Source: Malania oleifera
Taxonomy: Eukaryota > Streptophyta > Magnoliopsida > Santalales > Ximeniaceae
Direction: 5' to 3'
Assembly (NCBI RefSeq): GCF_029873635.1
Contig: NC_080419.1
Coordinates: 64,991,540-65,055,539 of the forward strand
DNA length: 64,000 bases
Shown: in pieces, positions 32,146-43,095 of the stretch
Layout of the letters: every line of letters begins with the position of its first letter
How positions within the stretch are numbered: position 1 is the first letter of the stretch
Notes under the pieces: generated by a model
Told to the model about the DNA's origin: nothing
The model's database searches: none
The model's input: only the letters and a program-made list of their open reading frames with translations
Made by a program: the position numbers and the translations under genes

Positions 32146-33462
32146 AATAGGTATTAAGTGTATTATCATCATTTATTTGTACATAAGACATAATATAAAT
32201 AGAATAGGAGCCCCAAGCATGCTGTAGGTTCTCCAATTATTACAATTCGACATCTATAATTATCATTTATGTAGTTTTTTTCTAAGTCATTCTTGCCTTT
32301 GAGTTCAACTTATTCTTTATTTTCTTCTTTTTTCAAAGTTTTTATGCAAACACCCCAATCACACACAACCATACAACCTCCCCCCACGAAACCCTAACCT
32401 CCTTTATTGGGGCAAAGGCAATGAGCCCCTACCACAAGCTCATGATCTCATCTTCAACTTGATCTTCTTCTTCGACAAGTCCATCCCATTTTTTTCTTAT
32501 AACTTAGGTTTTGGAGTTATAAGTTGATGTTTTCCCAATTGACCTCAGATATTGTTATAGTTACTAGAACCCCCAATAGCATTTTAGGAGTGTGAAAAAG
32601 AAAGATTATTCTGTAAAACATTGAAGTTTTAATTGATATTACTCAAAATATTATTATCAAGCTAAGCTACAAGATAAGTAAAATATATCATCAAAAAAAC
32701 AAAGAATAAGAAATTAACTTATTGAAGAAGTGGAATCACTTGTAATTCCAGGAACCACCATCACAATAGGGTTTTTTCTTTTATCGAGAAGTACAAAATC
32801 ATTTGCATGGGGGTCAATTCCCGTAACTGTGAAAAATCAGTGCATAAATTAGAATGCCACATAAAATATACCTTGACCACTAAAAATATGTACCCAACAC
32901 TCTTTTTTTAATTTTTGGTAACAAAAAGAAATATGATAAGAGAGGAGAAGGAGATAGCAAACTAAAGGGCCAGAAGTCCTCAAAGAAAAAAAAATAATAA
33001 ATAAAATAATAAAAGAGGTCTGTAACTGCCTAACACAAACTAAATAAGAAAGCCCCTTAATCTCTTTCCCTTGTAACTTGTAAAACACTTTAAATTAGCT
33101 AACTCACAGTGACCTTTTCTCACCATGATGTTACCATCATCCAAACAAATTTCTTGCACTCCAAGATCAAACCCATCTTATCCAACAATTACTAAGTTTC
33201 AGTTAGTCCCATTGACCTCACCCTAGGAGAAACAGGGGTTGGAAAAACACCATCCCTTATCCTTAGCCTCATCCTCAAAGATTGGAATACTACCTTTGAA
33301 CAGACTTTCCAACACATGGGAAATGGGGTGATGATGAATGATAATGCACATTAGTTTATTTTTTTTTACAAATATCACATGGCTTCCATTTATCTTTTGT
33401 ATATGGCTAGTTTTTTACTTTTATATGAATATATGTTTAAGTTAAAAACATCACAATAGGAT
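32146..33462. other. non-coding stretch, nothing recognised
   Basis: Mostly AT-rich sequence. The first ~200 bp may be a degraded LTR of C3. Open frames below 80 codons show no motif. No RNA gene or repeat structure was recognised. Confidence 0.45.
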
Positions 33463-34088
33463 TAGGGTAGCAAACAAAACAAGCCGCTCACGAGCCGAAA
33501 GTTTGGCTCGTTAAGAGCTTGTTCAAGCTCATTCATTATGTAAACAAGTGATTCCCAAGCCCAATTTTATGGCTTGTTTAATGAACAAGCCAAGCCTGAA
33601 CATGAGCGGGCTAGTTTCTCATGAGTGGCTCGATTAAAGGTTCGGTTTGGGCTCATTTAATAGGCTTGTATTAGGATCATTTATGGGCTAATTTAATGAG
33701 ATTGAATTAGGCTCGATAGATTGTAGTGAGCTTAAATGTAGAGATTATATTTATGCATAAGCTTAGTTACCTCAAACTCCATAACCTTAATTTAGTGACA
33801 AGGTTAATGCTCAAGACCGATACGCTAGACAGTATTAGTAAGGGCTCATTTTCACCTTTTTGCCTAACAAAACCTCTTGTTTCTCAAATTAAGAGATTCC
33901 AAAAGAATGCAACTTTTAGCGAGCATCTTAGTAGCTCGGTAAGGGCTTGTGAGCTCTTTCATTTGCATAATAAACAAGATTAAGACAATGCATTAAAACT
34001 CAGTATGAGCTCGAGTTCGAGCTTGGTTAAAATTTTTATGAACAAGCTTGAGCAACGCAAAGCTCAGCTCAATTCATTTGTAGCTCTA
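33463..34088. mobile_element. hAT-like non-autonomous element (MITE), 626 bp
   Basis: The left end TAGGGTAGCAAACAAAAC and the right end, read inverted (TAGAGCTACAAATGAATT), form imperfect terminal inverted repeats. Both ends are rich in GCTCG/GAGCT motifs ('agccgctcacgagcc', 'tgagctcgagttcgagcttg'). The flanking 8-mers AATAGGAT (33455-33462) and GGTAGGAT (34089-34096) agree at 6 of 8 positions, fitting the 8 bp duplication of hAT elements. It contains no transposase. Family assignment is inference. Confidence 0.6.
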
Positions 34089-34329
34089 GGTAGGATATGG
34101 GATACAAACCTACAAAATTTGCTTCGAAAGAAATCTTTTGTTGAAATTTCAGTCTATTTTACTATTTTACTTGTGCATATGTTTTTGTCATTTGGACTCA
34201 ATTTTTCAATGTTTCTTTTATTCTCAATTCTCGATTCATGAAATTAGGATTTTGATTCATGATTTGAACCTCAATTTGACAACTAACCTGGACAATAACA
34301 GCAGCTTTATAGGCAGCTACTAACTTCTC

Positions 34330-34890
34330 CTAAAGTAAACAGCAGCAGTTCCCCTGGCTTCCTATTTGGAAAACCAATATCCCAACAAAGGTTGCTTTTT
34401 TTTTTCTTTTTTCCTTGTTTTTGGCAGGGGAGGCAACTTTTGTGGAGATTCTGATAACAACCTGCAAAAATAAGGGGACTGGTTAACAGAAGCATTTTGT
34501 GCATGGAAAATGCCAAAACAATTGATCATATCCTCTTACATTGTTCTTGGACCAGAAATCTTCGGGATCTGGTCAGTGGAGGGAGAAATATGGACATGGA
34601 AAGATATTCATTCAAGTAAGGAAAAAGGAAAGCTTTGATTCTCATTCTCCCTATGACTTTTTGGATTGTGTAGAGGGAAAAAAATAGAAGTTAAATACCA
34701 TAACAGATGGACTACCACTCTTAACTAGTTGGTAAAGTGACTTGTGATGATAGGCAACCAAACAATTCTCCACTCTTTTGATACCCCTTATTGTGGGTGA
34801 TTTCACTTTTGACTCTTTTTGTACATGGGTGACACGCCACTTGGTGCCCTTTAAATAATTCTATGAATGCCAATCAAAAGAAAAAAAGGA
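34330..34890 (+). mobile_element. L1-type LINE relic, 3' end (LINE A)
   Basis: FPWLPIWKTNIPTKVAFF is followed by ITTCKNKGTG, then CMENAKTIDHILLHCSWTRN (34498-34560), the zinc-binding segment found after the RT in plant L1 elements. LPMTFWIVWREK follows near 34650. The 3' untranslated part with 'ttggtgccctttaaataatt' ends in an A-rich tail near 34880-34890. All of the RT is gone. Confidence 0.72.
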
Positions 34891-36589
34891 GACAAAAATT
34901 ACAGCACCCTCCTCACTAGAGTCTTATTTGGTCTACTATGGAAGTGTTCAAAACAATCTTACCCAGCCTTTCCTTATCTTTCATTATTCATGTTATATTA
35001 CATGGTATATACCTAGCTTATTGCAAACAAGTTCCTTTCTTACTTTGCATTCTAGAGTAATTCTGTTCATCCGCCTTAGCATTCTCATCTTGTAATGGAA
35101 TTCTATACAAGAAAATATGGAAACAACACAACATCACCTTGTATGGGTTTGTAGTTGTTTCATTGGATAGCGCCACTTCAAATAAACAACTAAACATGTT
35201 TTACGCTACACACTTTCTTGTTATTATCCAAATATAGTGCCCTTATTGGAACAGTTAGGAATTTGTCACCTTCTTCTGTTACTTTCAAAGAAATGACTGG
35301 ATATCCGTTGATAAAAATATGTCAATAACCAATTCAAAAGTTTCAATAACTAGAAAGATGAAAGGTAAAAGGAGCATTTAAATGGAAAAAAAATCATAAT
35401 ATTCTATATCATTCAAGAAAATAACTAACTATCCAATATAATTTTTGTTATAACAAAGGAAGAGATTTCATTGATAAGAGAAGAATATACACGAAGGAAA
35501 AAAAGAATTCTCCCTTCAAAATTCTGGAAAATAAACTATTAAAACAAAAAAAAAAAAAAGAGAAAAAAAAAATCTAATATTATTATTTTAGACCATAACA
35601 AGAGATGTTACACCTAACCTAAATGTCACAAGTTCAAGCCATTGAGAAACACCCCTTTGAATGTAGAAGTAAGGCTGTACGCAACACTACATTATGCCCT
35701 GCCCAAATCCTGATAAGGCCATAGGAGCAGTTTGCAATGGGTGTTGCTTTTCTTACCAATAACAAATAGAAATAGATGACATCATCAAGTAAAAATTTGG
35801 TGACATGACTTCAATCTCAATGATTATAATCATGAGATTATAATATAGCATGGGTTTGTGCACTGGTTGCTGTGTTTATTTTACAATAACAAGTAGAAAT
35901 AGATGACGCCCTCTGCGAGACTATAACCATGACTGAGCCAAGTACATTATGGGTAGTTAATCAAAATTTACCATCAGAATTTCTCAGCCAATCCAGGGCA
36001 ATTGTTCCTCCATCAGGCACATGATATAGTTCTGTGTGAACAACAAAATATTAGTACTAGCCAAACAATTACTATAAACAATTCATTGTAGCAAAATGTT
36101 ACACCATTTTATACAAGTAGAGCATTTGCTATATTTTTGCTCAAACCCTTTTTTTTTCTTGGGAATTTTTGTTTAGTATGCATTAGCTTTAATACTTGTC
36201 GTATTATTAAATACAATAAAGAAGATGCCGAAACCTATGGGGGTCTTTCCCTTCCCTTTCTTTTCCTTCACTTTATTTTCTCTCCACTTTGCCTTTTTCT
36301 TCATTAAAACCTAAAAAATTTAGCACTAAATCAACTGATGATTATTTTCTAGAGTCCAAACACCTATTTCACAAGACCATTGAATCAATGTATAAAGCAT
36401 TGATAAATCCAGCACTTTCCAAAACTTTGAAGAAGTTAATCTGCCACAATAATTTACATATGACAGTTTTTAACATTACATTCATCATTGCAATCAATTG
36501 ACTTTGCTCCTCAAGTGAATTAGAAGGCAAAACCAGCGCAATAGAATGAATACAATGTGGGAGAAGCAGAGTGTCAGCAAATGCAAGGG
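34891..36589. other. non-coding stretch, nothing recognised
   Basis: AT-rich sequence with poly-A runs (35549-35570). No coding motif, repeat structure or RNA gene was recognised on either strand. Confidence 0.45.
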
Positions 36590-36900
36590 ATTAGAAAGGA
36601 CCAGATCAAACAAGGAAGAAAATCTCTTTTCCTCATCCCCTTTGCTATTTTTTGGGTGGTGTGGAGAGAAACAGAAGAGCCTTCGAAGGAGCTAGTTCTA
36701 TCCAGTACGACATGAACCAGTGGATTGCTATGATCTCTGGCTGGCATTATGGGCTGGTTGGAAGGTACCCCCTTGCAATCCTTGATTTTCTTGACATTTT
36801 TCAGCAAGGGATTTTCTCTCGTGGTTTTTACTTATACTTGGGTGGCATCCCCTTGATACTTCTCTTAATATTATTTCTATTTACTGATTGAAAAAAAAAC
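36590..36900 (+). mobile_element. L1-type LINE relic, extreme 3' end (LINE B)
   Basis: IPFAIFWVVWRERNRRAFEG with QYDMNQWI downstream is the C-terminal end of a plant L1 ORF2. The tail 'cttctcttaatattatttct' runs to a poly-A run at 36891-36899. It ends about 470 bp before LINE C starts. Confidence 0.72.
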
Positions 36901-37370
36901 AGAGAGCAATCATCCTCAATAGCCACGATGTAAGCATTGCAGGGGTTCCATATGCGCAAGACTCCATTCCCATTGAGAAATTCTGGTATACAGCCAAGGA
37001 GCACAGTTATAATCTCAAAAAGTCATGCCTCTTTTAACTTTCCATTTCAAGATGGTCATGAGATCCAGAACTTATTGTTAGGGAACGAGAACGCGCCACT
37101 AAAGACATGGGAGAAACAAGCACAAAGAAAGACAGGCTCCCAGGAAGCAGAGGGAAAAGGAAAGTTGCCATACTTTGTGAGCAGCAGGGAGACAGAACAG
37201 CCATACATCTGTGCCCTGACTGTTTTAATAGGTTCTAGGCAACTGGAGCACAGACACGAGCAGAGAGCATGGGAATTACACATATGGTCATCAAAACTAC
37301 GTGATTGAGCAGGGAAGAGAAGCAAGAACATCTCAGGCTTTCACTCTCACAATTTCTGGATTCAAGGGCA

Positions 37371-37997
37371 ATGATGATGTTTAGTTGGAACTGTCATGGG
37401 CTGGGGTTTCCAGTGTCCAAGAAACAGTCTGGAACCTACAAGATCTAGATATGCATAAAACACAAAAAATTTGGGGCAAATTAGGCCTTACTAAAGGCTT
37501 AGAACTATCCATTTCGATCGTAATGGAGGAATATAGGTGATGGAGAAATGATATCAAATTTTTTTAATTTGTAGACAGGAATTTTATTATTTTCAGAATC
37601 ACAGAGATCTGTTAGGACTGTTATATGGGCCCCTAAGCTAGAGAACAGAGAAAGAGTATGGGCTCCAATCTATGTCAAGGTACAAATATTCACTATCCCA
37701 TGGTATCTCATTGGAGATTTCAATCAAATTCTCAATTTTGGAGACAAAAAGGCTCCTCGACAGCAGGTGACAGAGACATGTGAAGGTTCCAAGCTTTGAT
37801 TAACTCATGCTCGCTCCAAGACATAGACTTTTCTGGACCAAGGCGAAATGGCAGGGAAGTAAACCATCTCACCAAGGATGCCTCGACAGATGATTTTCAA
37901 ATAATGAAAGGTGCACAAAGTACAACAAAGCTTTCATTCAGGTTCTTGAAGTGTTCCCATTCTCTTGAACACAAGGCGTGCCAAAAGGACAAGAAAC
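37371..37997 (+). pseudogene. L1 LINE C endonuclease domain
   Basis: It starts MMMFSWNCHGLGFPVSKKQ, matching the SWNxRGLG start of L1 ORF2. Later WYLIGDFNQILNFGDKKA (near 37705) gives the GDFN metal/substrate motif. INSCSLQDIDFSGPRRNGRE (near 37797) matches the usual DLGFSGPRFTW segment. The enzyme would nick target DNA for target-primed reverse transcription. Deletions between 37440 and 37600 and frame changes disable it. Confidence 0.8.
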
Positions 37998-38365
37998 TAT
38001 AGGTTCAGATTTGAACAATATTGGATGAAAAAATAAATGGAATCTAAAAAGGTGATTGAGGACTAGCAACATCAAAACAAAGGTTCACCAGCATTTCATA
38101 CAGCAGCCAAGCTAAAAGAAGTGACCAGTAACCTTCATAATTGGAGCAAGAACACTATTAGTGAAATTTAATTCAGAATCCAAGAATGCAATAAGAAGCA
38201 TCAAGAAGTTCAACAGGAAGAGATGGAGGGAAATAGCAGGATGAGGAATGGGACATCAAGAAGGGCATTCAGGAGCTCCTCCAAATGGAAGATACCGAAT
38301 GGGCCCAGAAATCATGGAAGAACTGGATGCAATACAAAGACCACGGCATAAAAATAAGAAATAAA

Positions 38366-38400
38366 AAATTAAAATTAAAATTAAAATTAAAATAAAAATT
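38366..38400. repeat. (AAATTA)n microsatellite inside LINE C
   Basis: About five copies of TTAAAA/AAATTA lie between the endonuclease and RT parts, within what was coding sequence. Confidence 0.85.
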
Positions 38401-38629
38401 AATTCATAGGCCAACCAATGAAGGAAAATGAACACCATCATATGTCTCCATAATGGAAATGGGAAATGGAAGTACAACAAGAAGCAATCACATCTTGCAG
38501 TCAAATCCTTCTAAAGGCTCTTCTTCAAGACAATCAAGCCAGCGAAAATTGCTGAAATCCTTGTAGCTGTTCAATCAAAGCCTGAACGAAAGAGATTGCT
38601 TTCTTTCAAAGACCTTTATAAGGGAGGAG

Positions 38630-39250
38630 AAATGGCAGGCTATTTTTCAGATGGGAGGAGATAAAAAATCATAACCAGATGGATTCCCAGGTATATTTTA
38701 TCACAAGTATTTGCAAGAGTCACTGCCTGTGTGCTGCATTTTCTAAATTAATCACTCTCATACCTAGAAATAAAAATCCAAAAAAGTCTAGATGACTTAA
38801 TACTGACAATCCTCTGTGATGTACCTATACAAAGTTGCTACAGAAGTGCTTGCCAATTTCAACCGCATGTCCCAAGTAATGGACCATCTCGTTTAAGACA
38901 ACCAGAGTGCATTTAATTTCAGAAACTATTCCAATTGCTCGTGAACTCCTAAATTCAAAATAAAATCAATAAGAAAAAGGAAGAACAAGTTTATAGTTGT
39001 TAAGCTTGACATGAGCATGCAATGGAACTTCACTGAATGAATTCTCTGAAAAATGAGATTTCCAGAAAAATGGGTCCTTTTTCTCATGCGGTGCATTTCA
39101 ACGATTTCATTCTACTTACTCATTAGTGGAACTCCTTCTGAAAGATTCTATCCCCACAGAGGTCTCAGGCAGGAATATCCTCCATCCACGTGATCTTTGT
39201 GCTTTCCGTGGAAGCTTTCTCAAGCATCAAAAGAAGGAAGACACATTGAA
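38630..39250 (+). pseudogene. L1 LINE C reverse transcriptase part
   Basis: AIFQMGGDKKS*PDGFPG (near 38640) matches the plant L1 box with PGPDGFPG. LIPRNKNPKK follows near 38760. KLDMSMQWNFTE, then MRFPEKWV and PHRGLRQ with a frame change (39000-39170) match KLDMSKAYDRVEW, MGFPxKWV and PxRGLRQGDPLSP. The catalytic FADD box expected next is not found. Stops and frame changes are frequent. Confidence 0.78.
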
Positions 39251-39289
39251 AGACCTAATGGGGCAATAAAAGTAAAACAGAAAGTTGCT

Positions 39290-39660
39290 TCAAATTACCT
39301 GTATTGGTAAGCAAATCCATTGACAAAACTGTCAGAGATTTTTGGTGGGAAAGGAACAGCTTTAGAAATCCCTAGCCTCATTTAAACTCGGGAGAACATC
39401 TGCAGTCCTATACAATCAGGGGCCCTTGGTTTCAGGAGATTTGAGACTTTCAACCAAGAACTTCTCTGCAAACAAGGAAGGAGACTCATTACCAGACCCT
39501 CCTATCTTTCGTCCTGCCTTTGTAAGTCAGCCCATTTTTCCTTCTTCCTCCCATTCTGGAGTACTGCTTGTTCCAAGGCCTCCTGGGAAGGGAGAAGCCC
39601 CCTCCATCAGAAGTCTCTTAAACCCTTCACTGATCAAAGCCCCTCTTATTTAGGATATAA
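39290..39660 (+). pseudogene. L1 LINE C post-RT region
   Basis: LVSKSIDKTVRDFWWERNSF, then GALGFRRFETFNQELLCKQG (39300-39480) match the usual RDFWWG and GGLGFRRFELFNQALLAKQ blocks. SYLSSCLCKSAHFSFFLPFW follows. An open frame of 75 codons (39426-39653) is in a different frame from most of these matches and is not a gene. Confidence 0.75.
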
Positions 39661-40269
39661 AATGCATCCATTTTATTGATCCGGCCCATTAGTCAAATAA
39701 ATCTTTATTTTGACTAATTAAATTATAATTTAGGTATTGACATTCTTTTTAATGCCTACAGACCCCAATGCCACACATACAAAATAAATTTTCTCACTAC
39801 CTCAGCAAAATCGTCTGCATCTCCTCAATCCAGCACCTCTTGTGCCAAGAATAAATAGATGAGATCTTAAAAATTTTCCTTCGGCTCCCATCACACACCC
39901 AGACCAAGTAATTGGGACACCAGGGAAAAGATGGAGCTGCCTCAAAAAAAAATCTTCCTTTTAAGTTTATTCTTTGCAGTAATCATCGTCAATACAGGAG
40001 TGAACAAGTCTAAAATCCATTGGGAAACTTACGTTGAGTTTGAGAGCATGAATTTCAAACCTTAGATTTAAATTTGTGCAGATTTGAACAAAACTCAATA
40101 CAGTTGTATGCTGCATTTTGTCCAAATCCATATGAATTGGAGACTTGAAATCCAAACTCCCAAACACACAATTAAATTCTTACATAGAATCAGTTGCTTT
40201 TTTGGGATGGGTACAGGGTCAACTGTTTACAAAATGCAAAAAGTGGAAAGTAGAAACCATATCTGCCCA
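39661..40269. other. LINE C region without recognisable domains
   Basis: This lies between the post-RT region and the RNase H-like end, where the zinc-binding segment would be expected. No clear CX2C motif is seen. Two inverted similar stretches of about 100 bp (around 39985-40080 and 40080-40180, e.g. aatttgtgcagatttgaaca against its complement) may form a hairpin. Confidence 0.4.
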
Positions 40270-40880
40270 CTCTGAACTAAATCCATGCCAAAACAGGACT
40301 TCCTCGGGTGCCTTCAGACATTTGCCATCACGGCATGGACCATTTGGAAATCACAAATTTCTGTTGTTTTCATTGATGGGATATGGGAAATGGAATATAC
40401 ACAATATTATTAATGAGTTTGACCACTCATTTCATCTTTTTTCCCAAACCACAAATCCAGAAGGGTCCTTTTCCACAAGAACTGTCCAACTCATCCTTTT
40501 CTCATCAAGAAGTCTGGCCAGATTCTTTCCAACTCAATTTGGTGCGTTGCAGCATTTGACTGAACATGGGTTTCAAGAGTTGGCCTTATAGCTAGGAGTG
40601 CAGGGGGGGATTGCATTAGTATTTCAGAAAAATATGGCACAACCAGCACTTCTCACCAAAAGCAAAAGCACAGACAATCAGAGAAGGATGCTTAGTGCCA
40701 ATTCAATTTTGGGAAAAATTTTATTTTTCAATTCTAGAGCATTGGGATGGACATCAGTCACAATCATTAATGATGATGGAAATTTTTCACAACCTAGTCA
40801 AAGGGAAGAGCTTTGACTCGTCTTTTCTAATTAAGGACATCCTTAGCCAGAAGCATTCTTCCTCCTCATGTTCCCTTTAG
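40270..40880 (+). pseudogene. L1 LINE C C-terminal RNase H-like end
   Basis: FAITAWTIWKSQIS (near 40325) resembles the usual FAITAWSIWHxRN block. GLIARSAGGDCIS near 40580 and, after a frame change, HNQHFSPKAKAQTI match the RNase H domain carried by many plant L1 elements. The matches are short and in several frames. Confidence 0.55.
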
Positions 40881-40890
40881 TTCACATCAA

Positions 40891-42459
40891 GAGATTTTAA
40901 TGGCTTGCTCATTATGTTGCTTCAGCTGCTAAACAACCCCCTTTTCAAGCTTCTACTTAGTAAGTATAATCATCAACAAATCTTTTGGGGTTCGCCTAAT
41001 CCATTGTTTTAAAAAGCAAAGTTGTTTAAGACTTACGAGGTGAGGTATATAAGCCTGAATTTATTTTATGGCTAAAATGTGTAAATAAATTGCATATATT
41101 ATTAAAATAATAATTAAGAAAATTAATTGAAAAATAAAACATAATTTGTAAACTATTTGTTGGTCATTTTAAAAAAAAAACAATACTAACTTGAATTCAA
41201 TCCAGCCAAGAGACAGGTATAAACATTAGTTCATGATCTAAGATGCAACTTTCAAGTATTTTGAAAATATTGAGATTCAAAATTTCTAGACATTAACTCA
41301 TATTAGAGCATTCCTTTCATATACATGTAGTTAAAATTTTCTAATCATATTGAACTTGAGACTCACACAACCAAAATGCACAAGCCTTACTTACAAATGT
41401 GTAAGCCTCAATGTTTAATGCATTGGAATTTGAAATCTTAGATTAAGCCTCAAGGCATTTCGGACATGCAGGCTATGACTGGTTGATACTTTTAAAACAT
41501 GCAGCCTTAATTTAATGAATTATCTAATTCTCAAAAACTACAAGGCCCCTACTGCTTAGCTGAAGATGCTGACATCCTGGTAAAATTGGCCAAGGCTTGT
41601 TAGGTCAAGACTCATGCTGGGTCAGCACTGCATATATTTGATCCTAGTTTCAATCCACCTACTTCAGCCTTATCTTGCATTTAAAGCTCAAGCACCATCA
41701 CATCAACACATCAATATGCCCCCAGTGTTGGTGGGCCATAATTTGTGGTCCAGTCCAAGGTCAGATCCTTGGAACATCCTGTAATTGATTCTGTGCAGTC
41801 CCATGGCCCTCATGTTGGTCGCTAGGCCTATACATTAGGTCAAGCTCAGGCAAACAACACTCTTCCCCCCACCCACAAGGGCGTTTGCCCCAAAAATCCT
41901 GGTCTAATACACTCTAAAAATTATGTCTACAGCTTGAACTAAGTATAATTAACAAGCAACACGTTACAAAATGCCCCTTTCTATATAGTGTCCATAATAT
42001 CATATACAAAATGACATCAAAGTCATAATTTTATTTTTCATTTCAAATTTAAAGCACCCAGATGCCCCCACAAATTGCAAATATAAACAAAATGATAAGA
42101 ACAACAATAGCATTAAGCTATGGGTTCGAAATTACGAAGAATTGAAACTTAAGTCACCTGTGCAAGGATTGGAAGTTAACTCCCCAATTCTCAGCTTTTA
42201 ATACAATCCAGTGTATAAATAACAACCTAGCGAATCTAAGTTGCAAAACTTAAACTTGTATCATAGAAATTTGTAAATTATTGATAAGAAAACATAAAAT
42301 AAAACGTGGATTCAAAAAATATTTGAATTCGACAATCAGAACCGAAAAAAAAAATGAAATTAAACCCAATTTATAACATTGTAATATCAGAAAAATCAAA
42401 TTAGAAACTAGTCCATTTGGTGAGGAGGGGAGGAAAAAAAAACAGGAAGATGAAATGTT
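40891..42459. other. non-coding stretch, nothing recognised
   Basis: AT-rich except for 41560-41880, which is richer in C and G. No domain, repeat or RNA gene was recognised on either strand. Confidence 0.45.
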
Positions 42460-42747
42460 TTAAATGGAATTACCATTATCTGCGTCATTATTAGAAGATA
42501 TAATGGATTCAGAAGCATCAAGTATCTTTGCTTCGGAAGAATCGAAGCACGTGGAAGTGGTAGCTGCTCCGATGGCATTTTTTTCGCCGGCCGGGAACAG
42601 ACGTAAATTGCAGAGCATAGTTTCTGGGCAGGGTTTTCGGCGGCAATAGGCCTGGGGAGTATTGGAGCTGCTGAGGCGAATCGGATCCAAATACGGATCA
42701 CGGACCAGGGTTCCGTTTATGGTACCCGACTCAGTTGCGCGTTTCAC
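42460..42747 (-). CDS. hypothetical protein or relic first exon, 95 codons
   Basis: An open frame starts at ATG 42747 (MKRATESGTINGTLVRDPYL) and runs to a stop at 42460-42462. The interval is clearly richer in G and C than its surroundings, as plant exons usually are. The product would be polar and Ser/Cys-containing, with a basic segment (AYCRRKPCPE), and has no domain that I recognise. Overlapping frames are open on both strands (97 codons on the same strand, 61 and 80 codons on the other), which weakens the case. The flank 42750-43090 is AT-rich and could be promoter sequence. It may be a first exon, a gene fragment or chance. Confidence 0.3.
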   Translation of the reverse strand: MKRATESGTINGTLVRDPYLDPIRLSSSNTPQAYCRRKPCPETMLCNLRLFPAGEKNAIGAATTSTCFDSSEAKILDASESIISSNNDADNGNSI

Positions 42748-43090
42748 GGTTCTTTGTTTTATAAAAAAAATAGTAAAAAAACTACTAAAAAACCATCTAA
42801 GGGTTGAAGAATATTTTAATATTCAAAAAAATCAAACCAAGAATTTAAAAAAAAAAGGAAAAGGAGGTGAATGGTTTTTAATTTGCTTAAGAGAGCAGTT
42901 ATAGTAAAATTGTAGGAGTGTTTGGGCATTCAAAAATTTTAAAAAAAAATTTAATAAATTCCCTTTTTATTACTAGACATTAAGCATCAAGAAATCAAAT
43001 AATATTTTAAAAATTTAACTATTTATTCTTTGCCTGTAACATAAAATGATATTATAATGACTAAAAATTCTTTCCTAATAATATAGTTTG
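42748..43090. other. non-coding flank between hypothetical ORF and gypsy array
   Basis: AT-rich sequence with A runs. It ends in the target site CACAT of the gypsy array. Nothing recognised. Confidence 0.45.
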
Positions 43091-43095
43091 CACAT
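43091..43095. repeat. target-site duplication of the gypsy array, left copy (CACAT)
   Basis: CACAT directly precedes LTR a (TGATTCAAATTCCC) and recurs at 58702-58706 directly after LTR d (TTTGCATCA). It is the only duplication pair for the whole 15.6 kb block. Confidence 0.88.

Larger units (their letters stand above)
37371..40890 (+). mobile_element. L1-type LINE C, decayed, endonuclease to RNase H
   Basis: A long but heavily frame-shifted ORF2 lies on the plus strand: endonuclease (from 37371), RT (38630-39250), post-RT region (39290-39660) and an RNase H-like end (40270-40880). The RT segment with the FADD box is missing between about 39240 and 39290, so it could not be active. The 37080-37370 segment may be its ORF1 or 5' region, but I recognise nothing there. 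Confidence 0.8.

Noticed and set aside
36937..37308. 123-codon open frame upstream of LINE C
   Set aside because: A 91-codon frame overlaps it on the other strand, and I recognise no ORF1 motif. It may be LINE 5' sequence, but that is not supported enough to annotate as a gene.
39426..39653. 75-codon open frame as a separate gene
   Set aside because: The interval matches the post-RT region of L1 ORF2 in other frames.
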